A stretch of DNA of 64,000 bases from Peronospora farinosa (lineage: Eukaryota; Oomycota; Peronosporomycetes; Peronosporales; Peronosporaceae): positions 1-64,000 of the forward strand of contig CANTFK010000609.1 in NCBI GenBank assembly GCA_947646735.1, written 5' to 3'. Shown here one piece after another: positions 42,069-53,649 of the stretch; the first letter of the stretch is position 1, and each line of letters opens with the position of its first letter. A program made the translations under genes and the position numbers. Below the pieces are notes generated by a model. That model did not search any database, was not told where the DNA came from, and saw only the letters and a program-made list of their open reading frames with translations.

Positions 42069-42910
42069 TTAAACGGCAGAGTTGCTGACATGGTCAGTGG
42101 CTGAGAAATAGTCTTCATTAAGTGCGTCCAGACGTGCAACTTGCTCCGGTGTCAACTTCACATTCACTGCTTCCAGGTTTTCCTTCTGCCTCGCTTCATG
42201 CACAGACTTTGGAAGCGTGGTAAAGTTCTTGGCTAAATCCCACGCTATCAGCACTTGTGCTGGCGTAGCCTGCACCTCCTTTGCAATTTCAACAAGCCTT
42301 GGGTCTTCAATCTTCTTGACTCTTGCTAAAGGTGAGAAAGCTTGCAGCAAAATGTCATTTTTTCCTGGCAGTATTTGACCAACAGCTTTCTCGTGAGCCA
42401 CGGATGCAACTCAATCTGATTCACCGCTGGCTTTATCCTCCAAGTCTCTGCCAGTTTGGCCAAATGAGGTATCCCGAAATTAGACACGCCAATGTCACGT
42501 AAAATTCCTTCAGTTTGCAGATCCTCGAGAGCTCGCCAAGTGTCGGCCCGTAGCTTGGGGTCAAATGGCTGGTGCAACAGGAACAGGTCAATGTAGTCAC
42601 ACCCAATAAGATCGTTGCTTGAACGTGCACCTTCAATGGCCTTTTCATAACCCCAGTGAACTTCACGTAATTTACTTGTAATAAAAAGCTCTTTACGTGG
42701 AATCCCGGAATCCCGAACGGCACGGCCGACGTCAGCTTCGTTTTCATACAAACGTGCAGTATCAATGTGACGGTAGCCCAAACGCAGAGCTGAAAGAACC
42801 GCCTTGTACGTTTCTTCACCAGGCATAGCTTTGTATACACCTAATCCTATAAGCGGCATACGTGAGCCGCTAGGCAGCACAACACTCGGAACATTGACGT
42901 TCATTTGCAA
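42069..42910 (-). CDS. Aldo/keto reductase, frameshifted at an A6 run
   Basis: NADPH-dependent carbonyl reductase family. The frame from 42910 gives MPLIGLGVYKAMPGE, HIDTARLYENEADVG with the catalytic Asp and Tyr, LFITSKLRE with Lys, IDLFLLHQP with His, and VSNFGIPHLAKLAE, as far as LVKYCQE. The rest (ILLQAFSPLARVKK, then TTLPKSVHEARQKEN for cofactor binding) is in another frame ending at 42069. The switch is in a run of six A on the sense strand near 42360; one extra A would restore frame. It may be a real inactivating mutation or a homopolymer sequencing error. About 280 residues, the normal length. Confidence 0.82.
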
Positions 42911-43044
42911 TAGTGAAAATTATTCAAATGGTACATCTACGGTCTTTCTGGAACAGGTTAGTTGGTGTGGCATAACGTTAACTCAGAGTGAAGCGCTTTT
43001 CTAAGCCCCTCCACAAACCGATTGTCAAGATTAGACCCGTCCTT

Positions 43045-43060
43045 TTCATTTTTGACATTA
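43045..43060 (+). promoter_or_regulatory. Initiator-like element before the cathepsin gene
   Basis: TTCATTTTTGACATTA lies 33 bases before the ATG at 43093 and resembles the oomycete Inr with flanking promoter region. Confidence 0.45.
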
Positions 43061-43092
43061 AAAAAAGATCCCGGAATCATCATCTCATAAGA

Positions 43093-45365
43093 ATGTACGT
43101 GTCGTTCCTTCTCGCGGCTGCTGCTGTCATCACAACAGCCGCAGCTTTGGCATCGTTGCCAGAACGTCCTATCCGTGGTGGTTACGGCTACACGCGCAGT
43201 CCAGATCGTTCCGTGTCGCTTACCTCTCCACGTCCGCATGACGTCCTGGACGTGACAAAGCTGCCAAAGAATTTTGACTGGCGTAACGTCAATGGCACGC
43301 GCTATGTGACCATCTCGCGTAATCAGCACATTCCTCACTATTGCGGATCTTGCTGGTCCTTTGGTACGTGTTGAACCCCTCTTAAATTGCTTGTCAAAAT
43401 TGTATATTTTTGACACCCAGTCTAATTATTGACATCTATTGGTCGTTGTTGTTTTTGACATTTTTGACAAATAACATCTCGATTGGTAGCTGCAACCTCT
43501 GCTTTAGCGGATCGTATTTTAATTGCCAAGGGACGTCATCCCCACAATAAATCATCCGTTGATGTACACCGTGAGGTTGTCCTGTCTCCACAAGTGTTGC
43601 TGAATTGTGACAAAAAGGACAATGGCTGCCATGGCGGTGATCAATTGGAAGCTTATCGTTACATGAAAGAGAATGGGGTTCCAGAAGAAGGTTGTCAACG
43701 ATACGAAGCTACAGGACATGATACGGGCAATACGTGCACAGACAGGGACGTGTGTGAGAATTGTCTACCATCTAAAGGCTGCTTCCCACAGAAAACGTAC
43801 GACAAGTACTATGTGTCAGAGTACGGCACGACACTTGGAGAGCAACAGATGATGGCAGAAATTTATGCTCGTGGACCTATTGCGTGCAGTGTTGCAGTTA
43901 CAGACGAGTTCCTCAAGTATTCGGGTGGTATTTTTGACGACAAGACGAATGCTACGGATGTGGACCATGCCATTTCTATTGTCGGGTGGGGCGAAGAGAA
44001 TAATGTGCCGTTCTGGGTCTTACGTAATAGTTGGGGAAGTTTTTGGGGAGAAGATGGATGGATGCGACTTGTACGGGGGGTAAACAATGTTGGTATCGAA
44101 GGAGAATGTGCATTTGGTGTGCCTAAAGATGACGGTTGGCCAACTTCTACTACTATTAAAGAAGACGAGGCTCGACAAGAGGAAGAAGACGTAACCAATG
44201 ACGCCGAAGAGGATCAATCGATGAAGTCGACGCTAGCTGGCTGTCGCCAAAAGCTGCACTTTGCCGGTGGCGAGCGTGTGACCTCGCAGCTGCCTCACGA
44301 AACAATGGACCTCAAGGACCTTCCAAAGACTTGGGACTGGCGCGATGTCAATGGCAAGAACTACGTTACGTGGGACAAAAACCAACACATTCCAAAGTAT
44401 TGCGGGAGCTGCTGGGCTCAGGGCACGACTAGTGCTCTGTCTGATCGCATCTCCATCATGAGAAATGGTACGAATGTGTGATGGTGGATGATTCTGCTTT
44501 GAACTAATTGACATCGTGTTTTGCTGAATGTAGCTTCCTGGCCCGAGATTGCATTGTCGCCTCAGGTCCTCATCAATTGCCACGCTGGAGGCACTTGCAA
44601 TGGTGGTAACCCTGGTTTGGTGTATGAGTATGCACACCGCCATGGTATCCCTGACCAGACGTGCCAAGCCTACCAGGCGACGAACCTCAGATGTGATCAA
44701 TTTGCAATTTGCGAAACGTAAGTTGTTTGTGGCATATGACATAGTGGTCCACGTGAATCAATAAATAACGTTGTTACGCTGTCCTGATTTAGCTGCTGGC
44801 CGTCAAAGGAGTCGTTTACTCCTGGTGTGTGCGAATCGGTTAAAAAGTTCACGAAGTATTACGTTTCCGAGTATGGCTCTGTGAGTGGTGCAGACTATAT
44901 GAAGGCCGAGATCTACAAGCGTGGCCCCATTGGATGTGGCGTGCACGCAACTAAAAAGTTCGAGGCGTATACGGGCGGCATCTATTCTGAGCACGTCATG
45001 TTTCCTTTTATCAACCACGAAATTTCGGTGGCTGGTTGGGGTCATGACGAGGAAACGGACACCGAGTACTGTAAGTATCGACTTCAGCTCTGCTTTTTTT
45101 ACACAGCTATTGATTTTGTTTGTTTGCGTATGTAGGGATCGGACGGAACTCATGGGGGACGTACTGGGGTGAGAATGGCTGGTTTCGTATTCAAATGCAC
45201 CATAACAACCTCGGCATCGAACAAGAATGCGACTGGGGTGTGCCGCTACCGGACGGTTCTAAGCCTAAAGACTTTGTCATTTCTATCGACTATCAAGGCA
45301 ACAAGGAGGCGGGCGGTGCGACGATGCAAGACTTTCTTCACGTGCGTGACGGTGCATATGTTTAA
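43093..45365 (+). CDS. Tandem two-domain cathepsin X/Z-like cysteine protease
   Basis: Secreted or lysosomal papain-family (C1A) protease with two catalytic domains in one chain. Exons 43093-43363, 43490-44467, 44534-44717, 44793-45070, 45136-45365; 646 residues. Signal peptide [20 protein letters not shown] and a very short propeptide. Domain 1: [26 protein letters not shown] with Cys87, [10 protein letters not shown] with His250, [10 protein letters not shown] with Asn270. Domain 2: [26 protein letters not shown] with Cys398, [10 protein letters not shown] with His553, [10 protein letters not shown] with Asn575. The QHIP insertion before the active Cys is the cathepsin X hallmark. Both triads look complete. 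An acidic linker joins the domains. The duplication is internal, since no stop or start separates them. Confidence 0.9.
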
Positions 45366-46477
45366 ACAACGCGGCTCAGACGATTTAGAAACCAAGAAAG
45401 TAACTAAGTGGTCTACGCGTGCTGAGTTGAGTCGTTTCTCGATATGCTTTGGTTACCCATAAACGTAAAAAATGTAAACAATCTTGAAACGACGCGTTGG
45501 TTCTGACACGAGTATTGATACTTCGTCTGACTAAGGTATTGGTGGTGTCACTTCTTCACAACATGTGGCTTTGATGCAGAAGATCAAATCTTTTTACAGA
45601 TGTGTTTAATCATTAGAAAAATAAATGTTTTCCAACCTACATGTTGTGTGGTTTATAATTTACTTATCACCACCCCTTTCTATCTGGCTCAAAAAAAAAA
45701 AAAAAAAAAAATGATCGTCTAACATATTTGTTGTTTATGTGAGCCGTCACTGACACAACTTATGTGACGTATGAAGACGTCACACCTTAACGCTGTACAG
45801 ACAAAATGCTTTTATGATGCAAATTGCATGTTGATGGCTTACTGAATACCATCAACAAAGCTTGCCTCATTGAAAACGATGCATTAGCATCTTGGAGCTG
45901 ACTTCATTTCGACATTGTGCCCAGTAGTGCGGCATGACTCTTTTCGCAAGGGGTTCTCTGTGCTCACATCTTGCTGACAAAGAATTTCCTTATCGGCATG
46001 CCGAATGTACTTATCATTGCATGAAAGTAGGAGTCTAGTGGCGTGTCGAGCCGAAAATGAAGAGCTTTTTTGCTTGTTTTCATTCAAGCGAACTGATGCC
46101 GCCTAATTAGTAATGGCATGACTCTGTTGTGCAAAGTCAACATCACGAACACGTATGGCGATGCTCTTGGTTCTCCACTCGCCCAACTTTGTTTTCCCGT
46201 GGCTCTTGCACCTTTCCAGGTCGAAATCCTTGACCACTCAAGCTTACTCTAAGCAAGCAATATAGATAACTCAATGCATATACCGCATCATCATCAGGTT
46301 ACGGGAAAATGCAATCGGAGAGCTTTGCGTCTATGACTAATGTAGAAAAGATGGCAACACTGGCTGCCTTTCGGAAGATGTTTCTCGATATTCTTTGGTT
46401 AGCAAGAATCGTAATAATGCAAACCATTCTCAAACGACGTGTTGGTTCCTACTAAAAGATGTCACTTCTCAAAAAAG
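45366..46477. other. Intergenic region with a duplicated STIMATE upstream segment
   Basis: Holds an A-homopolymer of about 20 bases near 45691-45710 and an imperfect direct repeat (45435-45613 against 46381-46553) described in the findings. No intact gene recognised. Confidence 0.6.
45435..45613 (+). pseudogene. Relic copy of the 5' end of the STIMATE-like gene
   Basis: Matches the promoter and first codons of the gene at 46478: TTTCTCGATAT-CTTTGGTTA, AAACGACG-GTTGGTTC, GTCACTTCT, and ACAGATGTGTTT against ACCGATGTGTTT. Gaps and stops interrupt it and the match fades after about 180 bases. Confidence 0.55.
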
Positions 46478-47315
46478 ATGGTAGCTCTTGATGAAGTAAG
46501 CGATCAATGTCACTTGTTCACCGATGTGTTTGATCGTCTAGTGCAGTTGATTTTGGCATTCATTGCTGTCTTTGTCCTGTACATTAAGCGTAAACTCGAG
46601 TTACCCATACGTCCCATGAAAGTATGGGTGCTTGACGTAAGCAAACAGTCTCTGGGTGCGCTGTACATTCACTGTATCAGCATTATCTTGTCCATTGAGA
46701 CAGTCGCTTCTACTTCCACAGTCTACGACGAGGTACGACAAGTCGTTCTAGTGCACCGAAGTAAATGGCTCGTCTAACATGGTGGGGTGTGAGCAGTGTG
46801 GCATTTACTTCGTGAACTACGTCATTGACACGACATGGGGAGGTTTCATCATGATTGTGTTTCTAAAAGGAATCAACAAGGTAGCTGCACGGTTCGGTGT
46901 CGTGAGTATTGCCCATTGTGGAGATTATGGTGACCCACCGCGACTGCAGATCTGGTGGACTCAATTCTTTGTGTACCTCGTTGCACTCACGCTCATGAAA
47001 GTACATAACGTGCTTATCATCTGGGTCTTTTTCACCGACATCGCGTACTTTTCCACTAACCTCTTCTCAGCTTTCGAGGACTATCGACACTTGGAGCTAT
47101 CTATCGTTATGCTTGTCGTGCCCGGTTGTTGTAACGCAGCGCAGTTTTGGATCATAGATTCTTACTTGAAGATCGAGAGCAATCAGCTTCAACTTCTGGG
47201 CTCACGTGTAGATGACAGTGAAAAGCTGTGCATAGGACAAAAAGCTGTTGCATGCTTCTCTCAGCCACCGCTTTTCCAAGGTGAAGAGTCTGTCAAGAGC
47301 GTGATTCTTCTTTAG
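46478..47315 (+). CDS. STIMATE/TMEM110 family membrane protein
   Basis: Homologue of the animal ER protein that supports store-operated calcium entry by binding STIM1, and of yeast vacuolar relatives. Exons 46478-46732 and 46797-47315 (257 residues; 64-bp intron). Signature blocks: PMKVWVLDVSKQSLGALYIH, then across the junction CGIYFVNYVIDTTWGGFIMI, HCGDYGDPPRLQIWWTQFFV, and LELSIVMLVVPGCCNAAQFW with IIDSYLK. Five hydrophobic segments are visible. Start at the Met 46478 keeps frame; an earlier ATG at 46459 is out of frame. The calcium role in oomycetes is unproven, as STIM1 itself is animal-specific. Confidence 0.85.
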
Positions 47316-47958
47316 GTGGTGAGCTTATTCATGATTCTCCCGCTCATGTTTTGTTGTCAGTTTTGATGGCCTTCATTCAAGCTGAAGCTGTGCTTTTCAC
47401 TGTTCAACAAGCTCGTCTAATGCCAAAGCCGGTCGATGAGTGGCAGTAGATCCTGGCGCGAAACCGTTCTGGACAAGTCAGCTGTCACTGAGCTCATTTT
47501 TGCTGCTCCAAGCGTGCGCTGCCGCGCTAAATAAAAAGTCAAAAGCAGCTTAGCCATCACTTTTTCCAGAGCGTAATGTCCATTGCCATGCGCTGCAAAT
47601 GAATAAAACATACCGTCTTCTCATCAAGTATTCACTCGAATTCTTCTTGATGACGATTGTAACATCCTATCAACCCTGTAGCGCAGCAAACAGCTCGTCA
47701 CGCCAGCTCAGTAAGTGCCATCATTAGTGCAGGATAGCTAATATTTTTGTCTTCTTTGCTCTCGTCACTTGTCAAATTCATTGCACGAGTGGTCTTCTTT
47801 AAGCGTCGACTGCACCACGGTATTACAATGTTTTCTTACAATGGCAGAATGCTCAAACAACAAACGAATCAGTTCATACCATGACAAGGAAAGTAAGAGC
47901 GCACTCCTTATAAATCTATTTGTTTTGGCGTAACCGCATATCTCAATGCGTGCACTTG
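47316..47958. other. Convergent intergenic region
   Basis: 3' flanks of the STIMATE-like gene and the RNA polymerase I subunit gene. Short frames only; nothing recognised. Confidence 0.5.
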
Positions 47959-50900
47959 TTAGCATCCCTTCAAAGTAAGAGACATCTTGATGTTCATTGC
48001 GGCCAACTCGTTGGCTAGGTACCGGAAGACATAAGGCATGGCGACGGGCTGGCAACTTTCGCCCGTTTGGCAAACTGTACAGTACCATTGGGTCTTGGAC
48101 TTCATGGCGATAGCGATCTCTCCCTGACCGGCAGTCTCGACCGTCGAGCGTTGTGTGGCGTTCGACAACAGACTGCCACAGTTGGTGCACACGGTGGCAA
48201 TGTGCTTGTCGGAACAGTTCATTAGACGATCCTGCAGCAGGAAAGCACAACCGTGCGCAAGCATCGAATCGCGCTCCATCTCTCCAAAACGGATACCTCC
48301 ACCCTTTTTACGGCCCTTCACTGGCTGGCGAGTGAGCGAGTTCATCGGACCCGTAGCGCGCACCTGACTTTTGTCGCTAACCATGTGGCGCAAACGCTGA
48401 TAATACACAACACCAATGTAGATGTCCGCCTGCATAACTGTACCGGAAATACCCGAGTACAGCGGCTCGCTGCCCATGTAGTTGTAGCCGTGCTCCTTCA
48501 GCTGCGATCCAAAATAGTTGATCACGCGGTCTTTTTCACTAAACTGGAATGGTGTCGAGTCCATGTACTTGCCCTTCAAAGCACCCGTCTTGGCGGCCAT
48601 GGACTCGATAAGCATACCGATGGTCATACGAGATGGAAAAGCGTGCGGGTTTATGATAATATCCGGGGACATACCAGACTCCGAAAACGGCATATCGGCC
48701 TGAGGCCACAGAATACTCATGACACCCTTCTGTCCGTGGCGCGACGAAAACTTGTCACCGATCGTCGGATTACGGCAGAATCGCAACTTTATGCTAGCCT
48801 TGGTAAATTCGGACGCCTGAGATGAGCTACCAATCATATTGACCTGCTCAATGATTGCCGGTTCACTCTCTTTATGCTTTTGGAATGAAGGTAGCCCGGT
48901 AGTCTCATCAATCCAGCTAGAAATTGGGTCGCCGTAATTCACGACCTGGCCAATATGCGGGAAGCCATCGCGGTCTAGCTTCGTGGAGCAGAATTCACCG
49001 CTGCCATCGGCCTTGATGTTGGAGAAGTACTTCTTTGACGTCGCACTGCCCTGCTTGCCGCTGGAGCCAATATCTACAGTCAGCTGTTTATATACTGACG
49101 CGTGAGCAAAACCACGCTCGTATGAAGACTTGTTTAATATCATAGCATCCTCCATATCGAAACCAGTGTATGAAATCACGGCCACCACAGCGTTGGTGCC
49201 CAAGGGATACTCATCTAGCTGGTACTTACGCAATCGTTCATTCTGTACGATAGGAACCTGAGGGGACTGGATACGGTACATCTTATTGTCCGAACGGTAC
49301 ACAATTGAGTGGGCAGGCGTACCCATGGTCTGCTTTGCCATCTGGCACTGGTACATGTTACGAGGAGACTGGTTATAGTCAGAGAACGGAGTCAGGGACG
49401 CCACAAGGGACAGCATGTTTGTAGGTTTGATCTCCATATGAGTCGTAGCTGGCCGGACGTCATCCTTAGTGCACGCGATGTCCATAAACACTTGCTCCAT
49501 GGGCCCAATGTACTCGATGCGTTTGGTGTCCATCTGCATCACTGGACGCGACATACGTGCAGCGTCGGCCGACAAGAACAATCCTGGAAAGGGTCCACCA
49601 CGAGTAGGCAGAATAAGACACACCTCAAGGTTTGGTACAATGCCATTAGCATCTCGTTCGTCAGAGCTCTCTGCTGACTTAATCTTGCGCAAAATACTTG
49701 CGATACGCGTGCAAACCTCCGCAGGTGCACCACCTACTACCTTACCGTTCATCATCACAGGCAGGTAGGAGTATGGCACGATCAAAGCACCATCAGCATA
49801 ACCTGAGGTGGAGATCATTCCAAGACTTGCCAAGAAGCGGGACAAATTGACTTCCTGCTGAAGAAAATCATCTGCCTTGAACGCTGGGTGACACACAAGT
49901 TGACACTCTACCGCCAAATGGTTCAATAGACCACACGGAGATCCATCTGGGGTGTGCACGGGGCAAAGGAAACCCCAGGAGTCGGGCAGCAGCTTCCGCA
50001 CAGCTGTCGTCTTCATTTCCGTGAAAAACTGACCACGATGCACGGAGCGGAAATGCGAAAAGTAACGGTAGTAGTTCAACTTCTCAGCGACGATCGTGTA
50101 GCCCGCAATCTGCAGCAGATCGAGACCACTAGTTGAGCGCAGGTTGCCTGTGTTAAGGAAATAGGTCATTGCATTACCAATGTTGGGAGTACGATCCCAC
50201 ATTTTGCGCAGAAAGACCTGGTCCATTACGACGCTCTTCTTTTTATTTTGCGTCTCTTTCAAAATGTTTGCACGCATTGCCACGAGCGATTCCTGTAGCT
50301 TTTCCTTCATGATCATCAAATATAGGTGCCCAGGAAGCAACAGTTCGTGGTTCATGACAGAATCCGAGTTGTCCTCAGGAATGTCACCTTTCGCAAATGC
50401 GTACAGCTTACGCAGCATCAGACACAACAGCTCCACCTTCTGTGTGCGTCCCTTCTCGCCCTTCGGGATGTGCACAAACAGGAATTCGTCGAGAAGTTTG
50501 CTGCCAACTTCTACATTGCTTACGTTGTCGTATACATACGGCATCGCAAAACGAAAGTGTTTTCCCAGATACGCGAGCGCTTCATCACGCGAATACAGCG
50601 AGAACTTCTTAGCTTCGCGCAAGATCAGCTCTACACGTGCAGATAGGTACGTATTCTCATGATCTCCACGCAACACACGTTCATATATTTCACGGTCCGT
50701 AAGTGGGTACAGTGCCTTCAGCACGAGACCTACCGGGATCATAAATTCCTGTTTCTTGACTCCAAAACGCACAGTAGCGTTACCATCCTGCAAGTAGTGC
50801 ACAGTGACCGTCACAGCAGCCTGGTCGCGCTTAACACACTTCATGAAAACTGCCAGTTCCGTGTACAAGTCGCCACGATTGGCAAAAGCACCACGACGCA

Positions 50901-51402
50901 CTGCCATGATATGGTGACGACGTGGCATCTGCAGTAGACGGACGCAACGTTCATTGCCGTTACAGATAAAGTAGCCGCCCATCTCATTGGCTTCTTCTCG
51001 AGCTTTTACGAGCTCAGATGGCGTCATGCCATTCAAATGGCAGCGTTTTGAGCGCACCATGATTGGAATCTCACCCACTACACGCTGAAGACGCTCAACG
51101 TTGTGTGAACCACCAAAGGATCGCGCCAATGTCACGACCAGTGGTGCTGTATAGGAGACACCTCGCTGACGACATTCACTGGGCAGAAGCTTTTGCTCGC
51201 CAGTAATTTGATTCTCTGTTGTAGGGTAGCCAATCTGTGCATTTTCAATCCATAGATCCATGCGATGTTGATTCGGCAGCTCCACAGGTACTTTGCAAAT
51301 ATCAGCAACAGCCAAATCCAGACCTTCAGTGAGGAAGAAGTTGAACGAGTCCAAGTGCGGTGTTACAAGTTGTTGCAGGTTCTCGTTGCTATCATGGTTC
51401 AT
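47959..51402 (-). CDS. RPA2: RNA polymerase I second-largest subunit (RPA2/RPA135)
   Basis: Catalytic-core subunit for rRNA synthesis in the nucleolus. One exon of 1147 residues from the Met at 51402 (MNHDSNENLQQL); 15 further upstream codons to 51447 are possible. N terminus VTPHLDSFNFFLTEGLDLAV is typical of Pol I. Other blocks: GGYFICNGNERCVRLLQMPR, LPDSWGFLCPVHTPDGSPCG, SYTGFDMEDAMILNKSSYERG, and the highly conserved GDKFSSRHGQKGVMS with active-site Lys/Arg residues. The C-terminal zinc site has CTNCGSLL and CTVC. Pol I identity over II or III rests on the short N terminus and the Pol I-like C terminus. The lack of introns in 3.4 kb is usual for oomycetes. Confidence 0.95.
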   Translation of the reverse strand: MNHDSNENLQQLVTPHLDSFNFFLTEGLDLAVADICKVPVELPNQHRMDLWIENAQIGYPTTENQITGEQKLLPSECRQRGVSYTAPLVVTLARSFGGSHNVERLQRVVGEIPIMVRSKRCHLNGMTPSELVKAREEANEMGGYFICNGNERCVRLLQMPRRHHIMAVRRGAFANRGDLYTELAVFMKCVKRDQAAVTVTVHYLQDGNATVRFGVKKQEFMIPVGLVLKALYPLTDREIYERVLRGDHENTYLSARVELILREAKKFSLYSRDEALAYLGKHFRFAMPYVYDNVSNVEVGSKLLDEFLFVHIPKGEKGRTQKVELLCLMLRKLYAFAKGDIPEDNSDSVMNHELLLPGHLYLMIMKEKLQESLVAMRANILKETQNKKKSVVMDQVFLRKMWDRTPNIGNAMTYFLNTGNLRSTSGLDLLQIAGYTIVAEKLNYYRYFSHFRSVHRGQFFTEMKTTAVRKLLPDSWGFLCPVHTPDGSPCGLLNHLAVECQLVCHPAFKADDFLQQEVNLSRFLASLGMISTSGYADGALIVPYSYLPVMMNGKVVGGAPAEVCTRIASILRKIKSAESSDERDANGIVPNLEVCLILPTRGGPFPGLFLSADAARMSRPVMQMDTKRIEYIGPMEQVFMDIACTKDDVRPATTHMEIKPTNMLSLVASLTPFSDYNQSPRNMYQCQMAKQTMGTPAHSIVYRSDNKMYRIQSPQVPIVQNERLRKYQLDEYPLGTNAVVAVISYTGFDMEDAMILNKSSYERGFAHASVYKQLTVDIGSSGKQGSATSKKYFSNIKADGSGEFCSTKLDRDGFPHIGQVVNYGDPISSWIDETTGLPSFQKHKESEPAIIEQVNMIGSSSQASEFTKASIKLRFCRNPTIGDKFSSRHGQKGVMSILWPQADMPFSESGMSPDIIINPHAFPSRMTIGMLIESMAAKTGALKGKYMDSTPFQFSEKDRVINYFGSQLKEHGYNYMGSEPLYSGISGTVMQADIYIGVVYYQRLRHMVSDKSQVRATGPMNSLTRQPVKGRKKGGGIRFGEMERDSMLAHGCAFLLQDRLMNCSDKHIATVCTNCGSLLSNATQRSTVETAGQGEIAIAMKSKTQWYCTVCQTGESCQPVAMPYVFRYLANELAAMNIKMSLTLKGC

Positions 51403-51961
51403 AAGAATAAAAGATAAAATGTAACAGGTTTCAATGACATTGGGCAAGAGTGATGATCAAGTTGTTAATGGTGCACGTACGTTTTTGCAGGCACGGAGCG
51501 TGAACAGGACGACGGATTTGTGGACGGCCATTCACTGACATAGGTCTTTATCTTGGACTTTTTCTTTTGCAAATTCTTATCACCCGTCATGACAGCCATT
51601 TACCGAGAAGATAATACTAGGAGATGCAGCGGAACGACAGCACTGGACGATGCGGAAGTGCACGCACGAATGGTGGTCAAGTGGCAGCCAGCCAACATGA
51701 AAAACCTCGAAAAACCTCGATTTGTGGCTCCAGAGTATTTTGTATTATTCGTTTATAACAGGTTAATTTGGATTAACAGGTTGATTTGCCAGTGTATATG
51801 GAAATGACTGCTATCAAGTTTGGAAAGAATATTACTTTTGATTTACCATCTTTTCTAATGACAGAGTGATGATCCTAAAGTTGACTTTCGTAAAGGTGAC
51901 ACGCCAACTGGGTATTAAGTTATTCGACGTTTGGAAAGGGTATGCCATAGTTCATGTAAAT

Positions 51962-51987
51962 GTTTTACCTGTCGCGGCAGGTAAAAC
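51962..51987. repeat. 10-bp perfect hairpin
   Basis: GTTTTACCTG and CAGGTAAAAC flank the 6-base loop TCGCGG. It stands alone in the gene-poor interval. Confidence 0.9.
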
Positions 51988-53633
51988 TTTATTTTTACGT
52001 GAACTTTGGCTTTTTTGGGCTTTCACGACGACACTTTGCGCTTTCACAGTCTAATCCTGAAGCTTTTTATGTGCGGTGACAATTGACCTGGGTCTAAACT
52101 TCCTTAATTTGTTAAACATCATGAAAGACGTCGTGTGGTGGTAGCTGTCTGCGAAAACGTAGACACTGACGGGAAGCAAGTTGGCTTGCTTCGTGCAAAA
52201 CGAAGAGGGTGATGTCGAAGGAAAAAAGTCTTTTGATGCTGAGGCAGACTATGACAAATGCCGTCATTGCGTACGCAAATATCAAGAGCAGTCAATTGAT
52301 GGCAATCTATATGATGAAAACGAAGCCAATGTCAGATTAAGACAAGAAAGGCATAAGCCGATCATTAGAAGCTCATGCAAAAGAGGAGTCTTTACTCCCT
52401 ATCGACGGAGATCGACAAAATTGGAAGTCTTAGGTCATCGGATCATCGTCAAGGAGCAATATTTGATCTAATAGAACAGGCGCTATGTGGCCATCGATGT
52501 TGTGTCATCAAACGTCAAGTCACAGACCGCCAATTTTGTGGTCGAAATAGTCATATTTTCTACTTCGTCCATCAAAGCGTCTCAAATTTTTCGATGTCTT
52601 TTGTGATTGATTGATACGTGCAGACGTATGACGCCTCACGCCTGGGATTTAATTGTTATGTAGCCACGATATGGTCGTGTTTTTTGGTCAGCATCTTGCT
52701 GTACTTTTCGCGTCGAAGAACTCGCAGCGAGTCTAGTTGAAACTACCGGCCATAAATATGGCCATGAAAGCTATTGCAAATCTAGTTCGCGAATATTTCC
52801 AAATTATACAACGTCCCTTTATTTCTTGTTCTTAAGCACAACTGAGTCACCAGAATACTGCTGACTCTATGTCGCTGAATGGATACGCTTTAGCATGCAA
52901 GATGTGTTTTCGACTGAACTACCACCAGCAATATCTGCAGTTAGAAACCTACTCTTCACTTCCCATTAATCTCGGCATAGTGAGCGAACCAGCCTCACTG
53001 ATCCCTGACATCCAGCTCCGGTTTTGAATTGGAACGGACAGAACACGTTCAAGGGGAGTTTGCTTTGTGGGACTGGCATTCGCGCTTGGCGAACGGTCGG
53101 CGACTAAGAGACGGAACGGAGAAGAGCAGGGACTTGTTGATGCCTAGGTAGACCGTGTTCAATGCTTTGTTGACGTGCCCCATATTTCAAGACTACGTGC
53201 CTATTGCTCCTCGTCAAGTTCGCACGCTGCACTACCTCACGTGATGCACACAGCGAAGGGAAGGCCCTCTCTTCCTCAACCTTGGCCCCATATTGGTAGA
53301 CTTCCCGCCTATGGCAAGAGGACCAGTATGCCGGCTCTTTTGAGGCCTTCGTCGTTTGGCCGTTACGCTCAAATTGACGAATTTCGAAGTTGCTACATCA
53401 TTTTGCAATCGTACTATTCTTCATCGAGAATGTCAAGTATTGCTTCGTGTCGATTGTATCCTGACGATTCAATCGTAGCCCCGCGTCATATTGTTTTTCA
53501 TTCACAATTTATCTACCTTTCGACCATACGACGAATAAAAGACTACACATTCAGTCCATTGTTCCGCACTTGAAGGGTATTTCACCTAAAACGATTATAA
53601 AAAGAGCTCTCCTTCTGTTTTTATTTAATTCAC

Positions 53634-53649
53634 CATCATTCCTTAACTG
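53634..53649 (+). promoter_or_regulatory. Initiator-like element before the Pellino-like gene
   Basis: CATCATTCCTTAACTG ends 6 bases before the ATG at 53656 and fits the oomycete Inr core TCATTYY. Confidence 0.4.

Noticed and set aside
45691..45710. Poly(A) run as the tail of a processed pseudogene or LINE
   Set aside because: No coding similarity or target-site duplication was seen before it; treated as a simple homopolymer.
48153..48825. Plus-strand frames opposite the RNA polymerase I subunit gene
   Set aside because: Antisense shadows of a highly conserved coding region.
52181..52471. 96-codon frame with a CRHC motif
   Set aside because: No family match, no start context, and neighbouring frames of similar length; kept only as part of the gene-poor interval.
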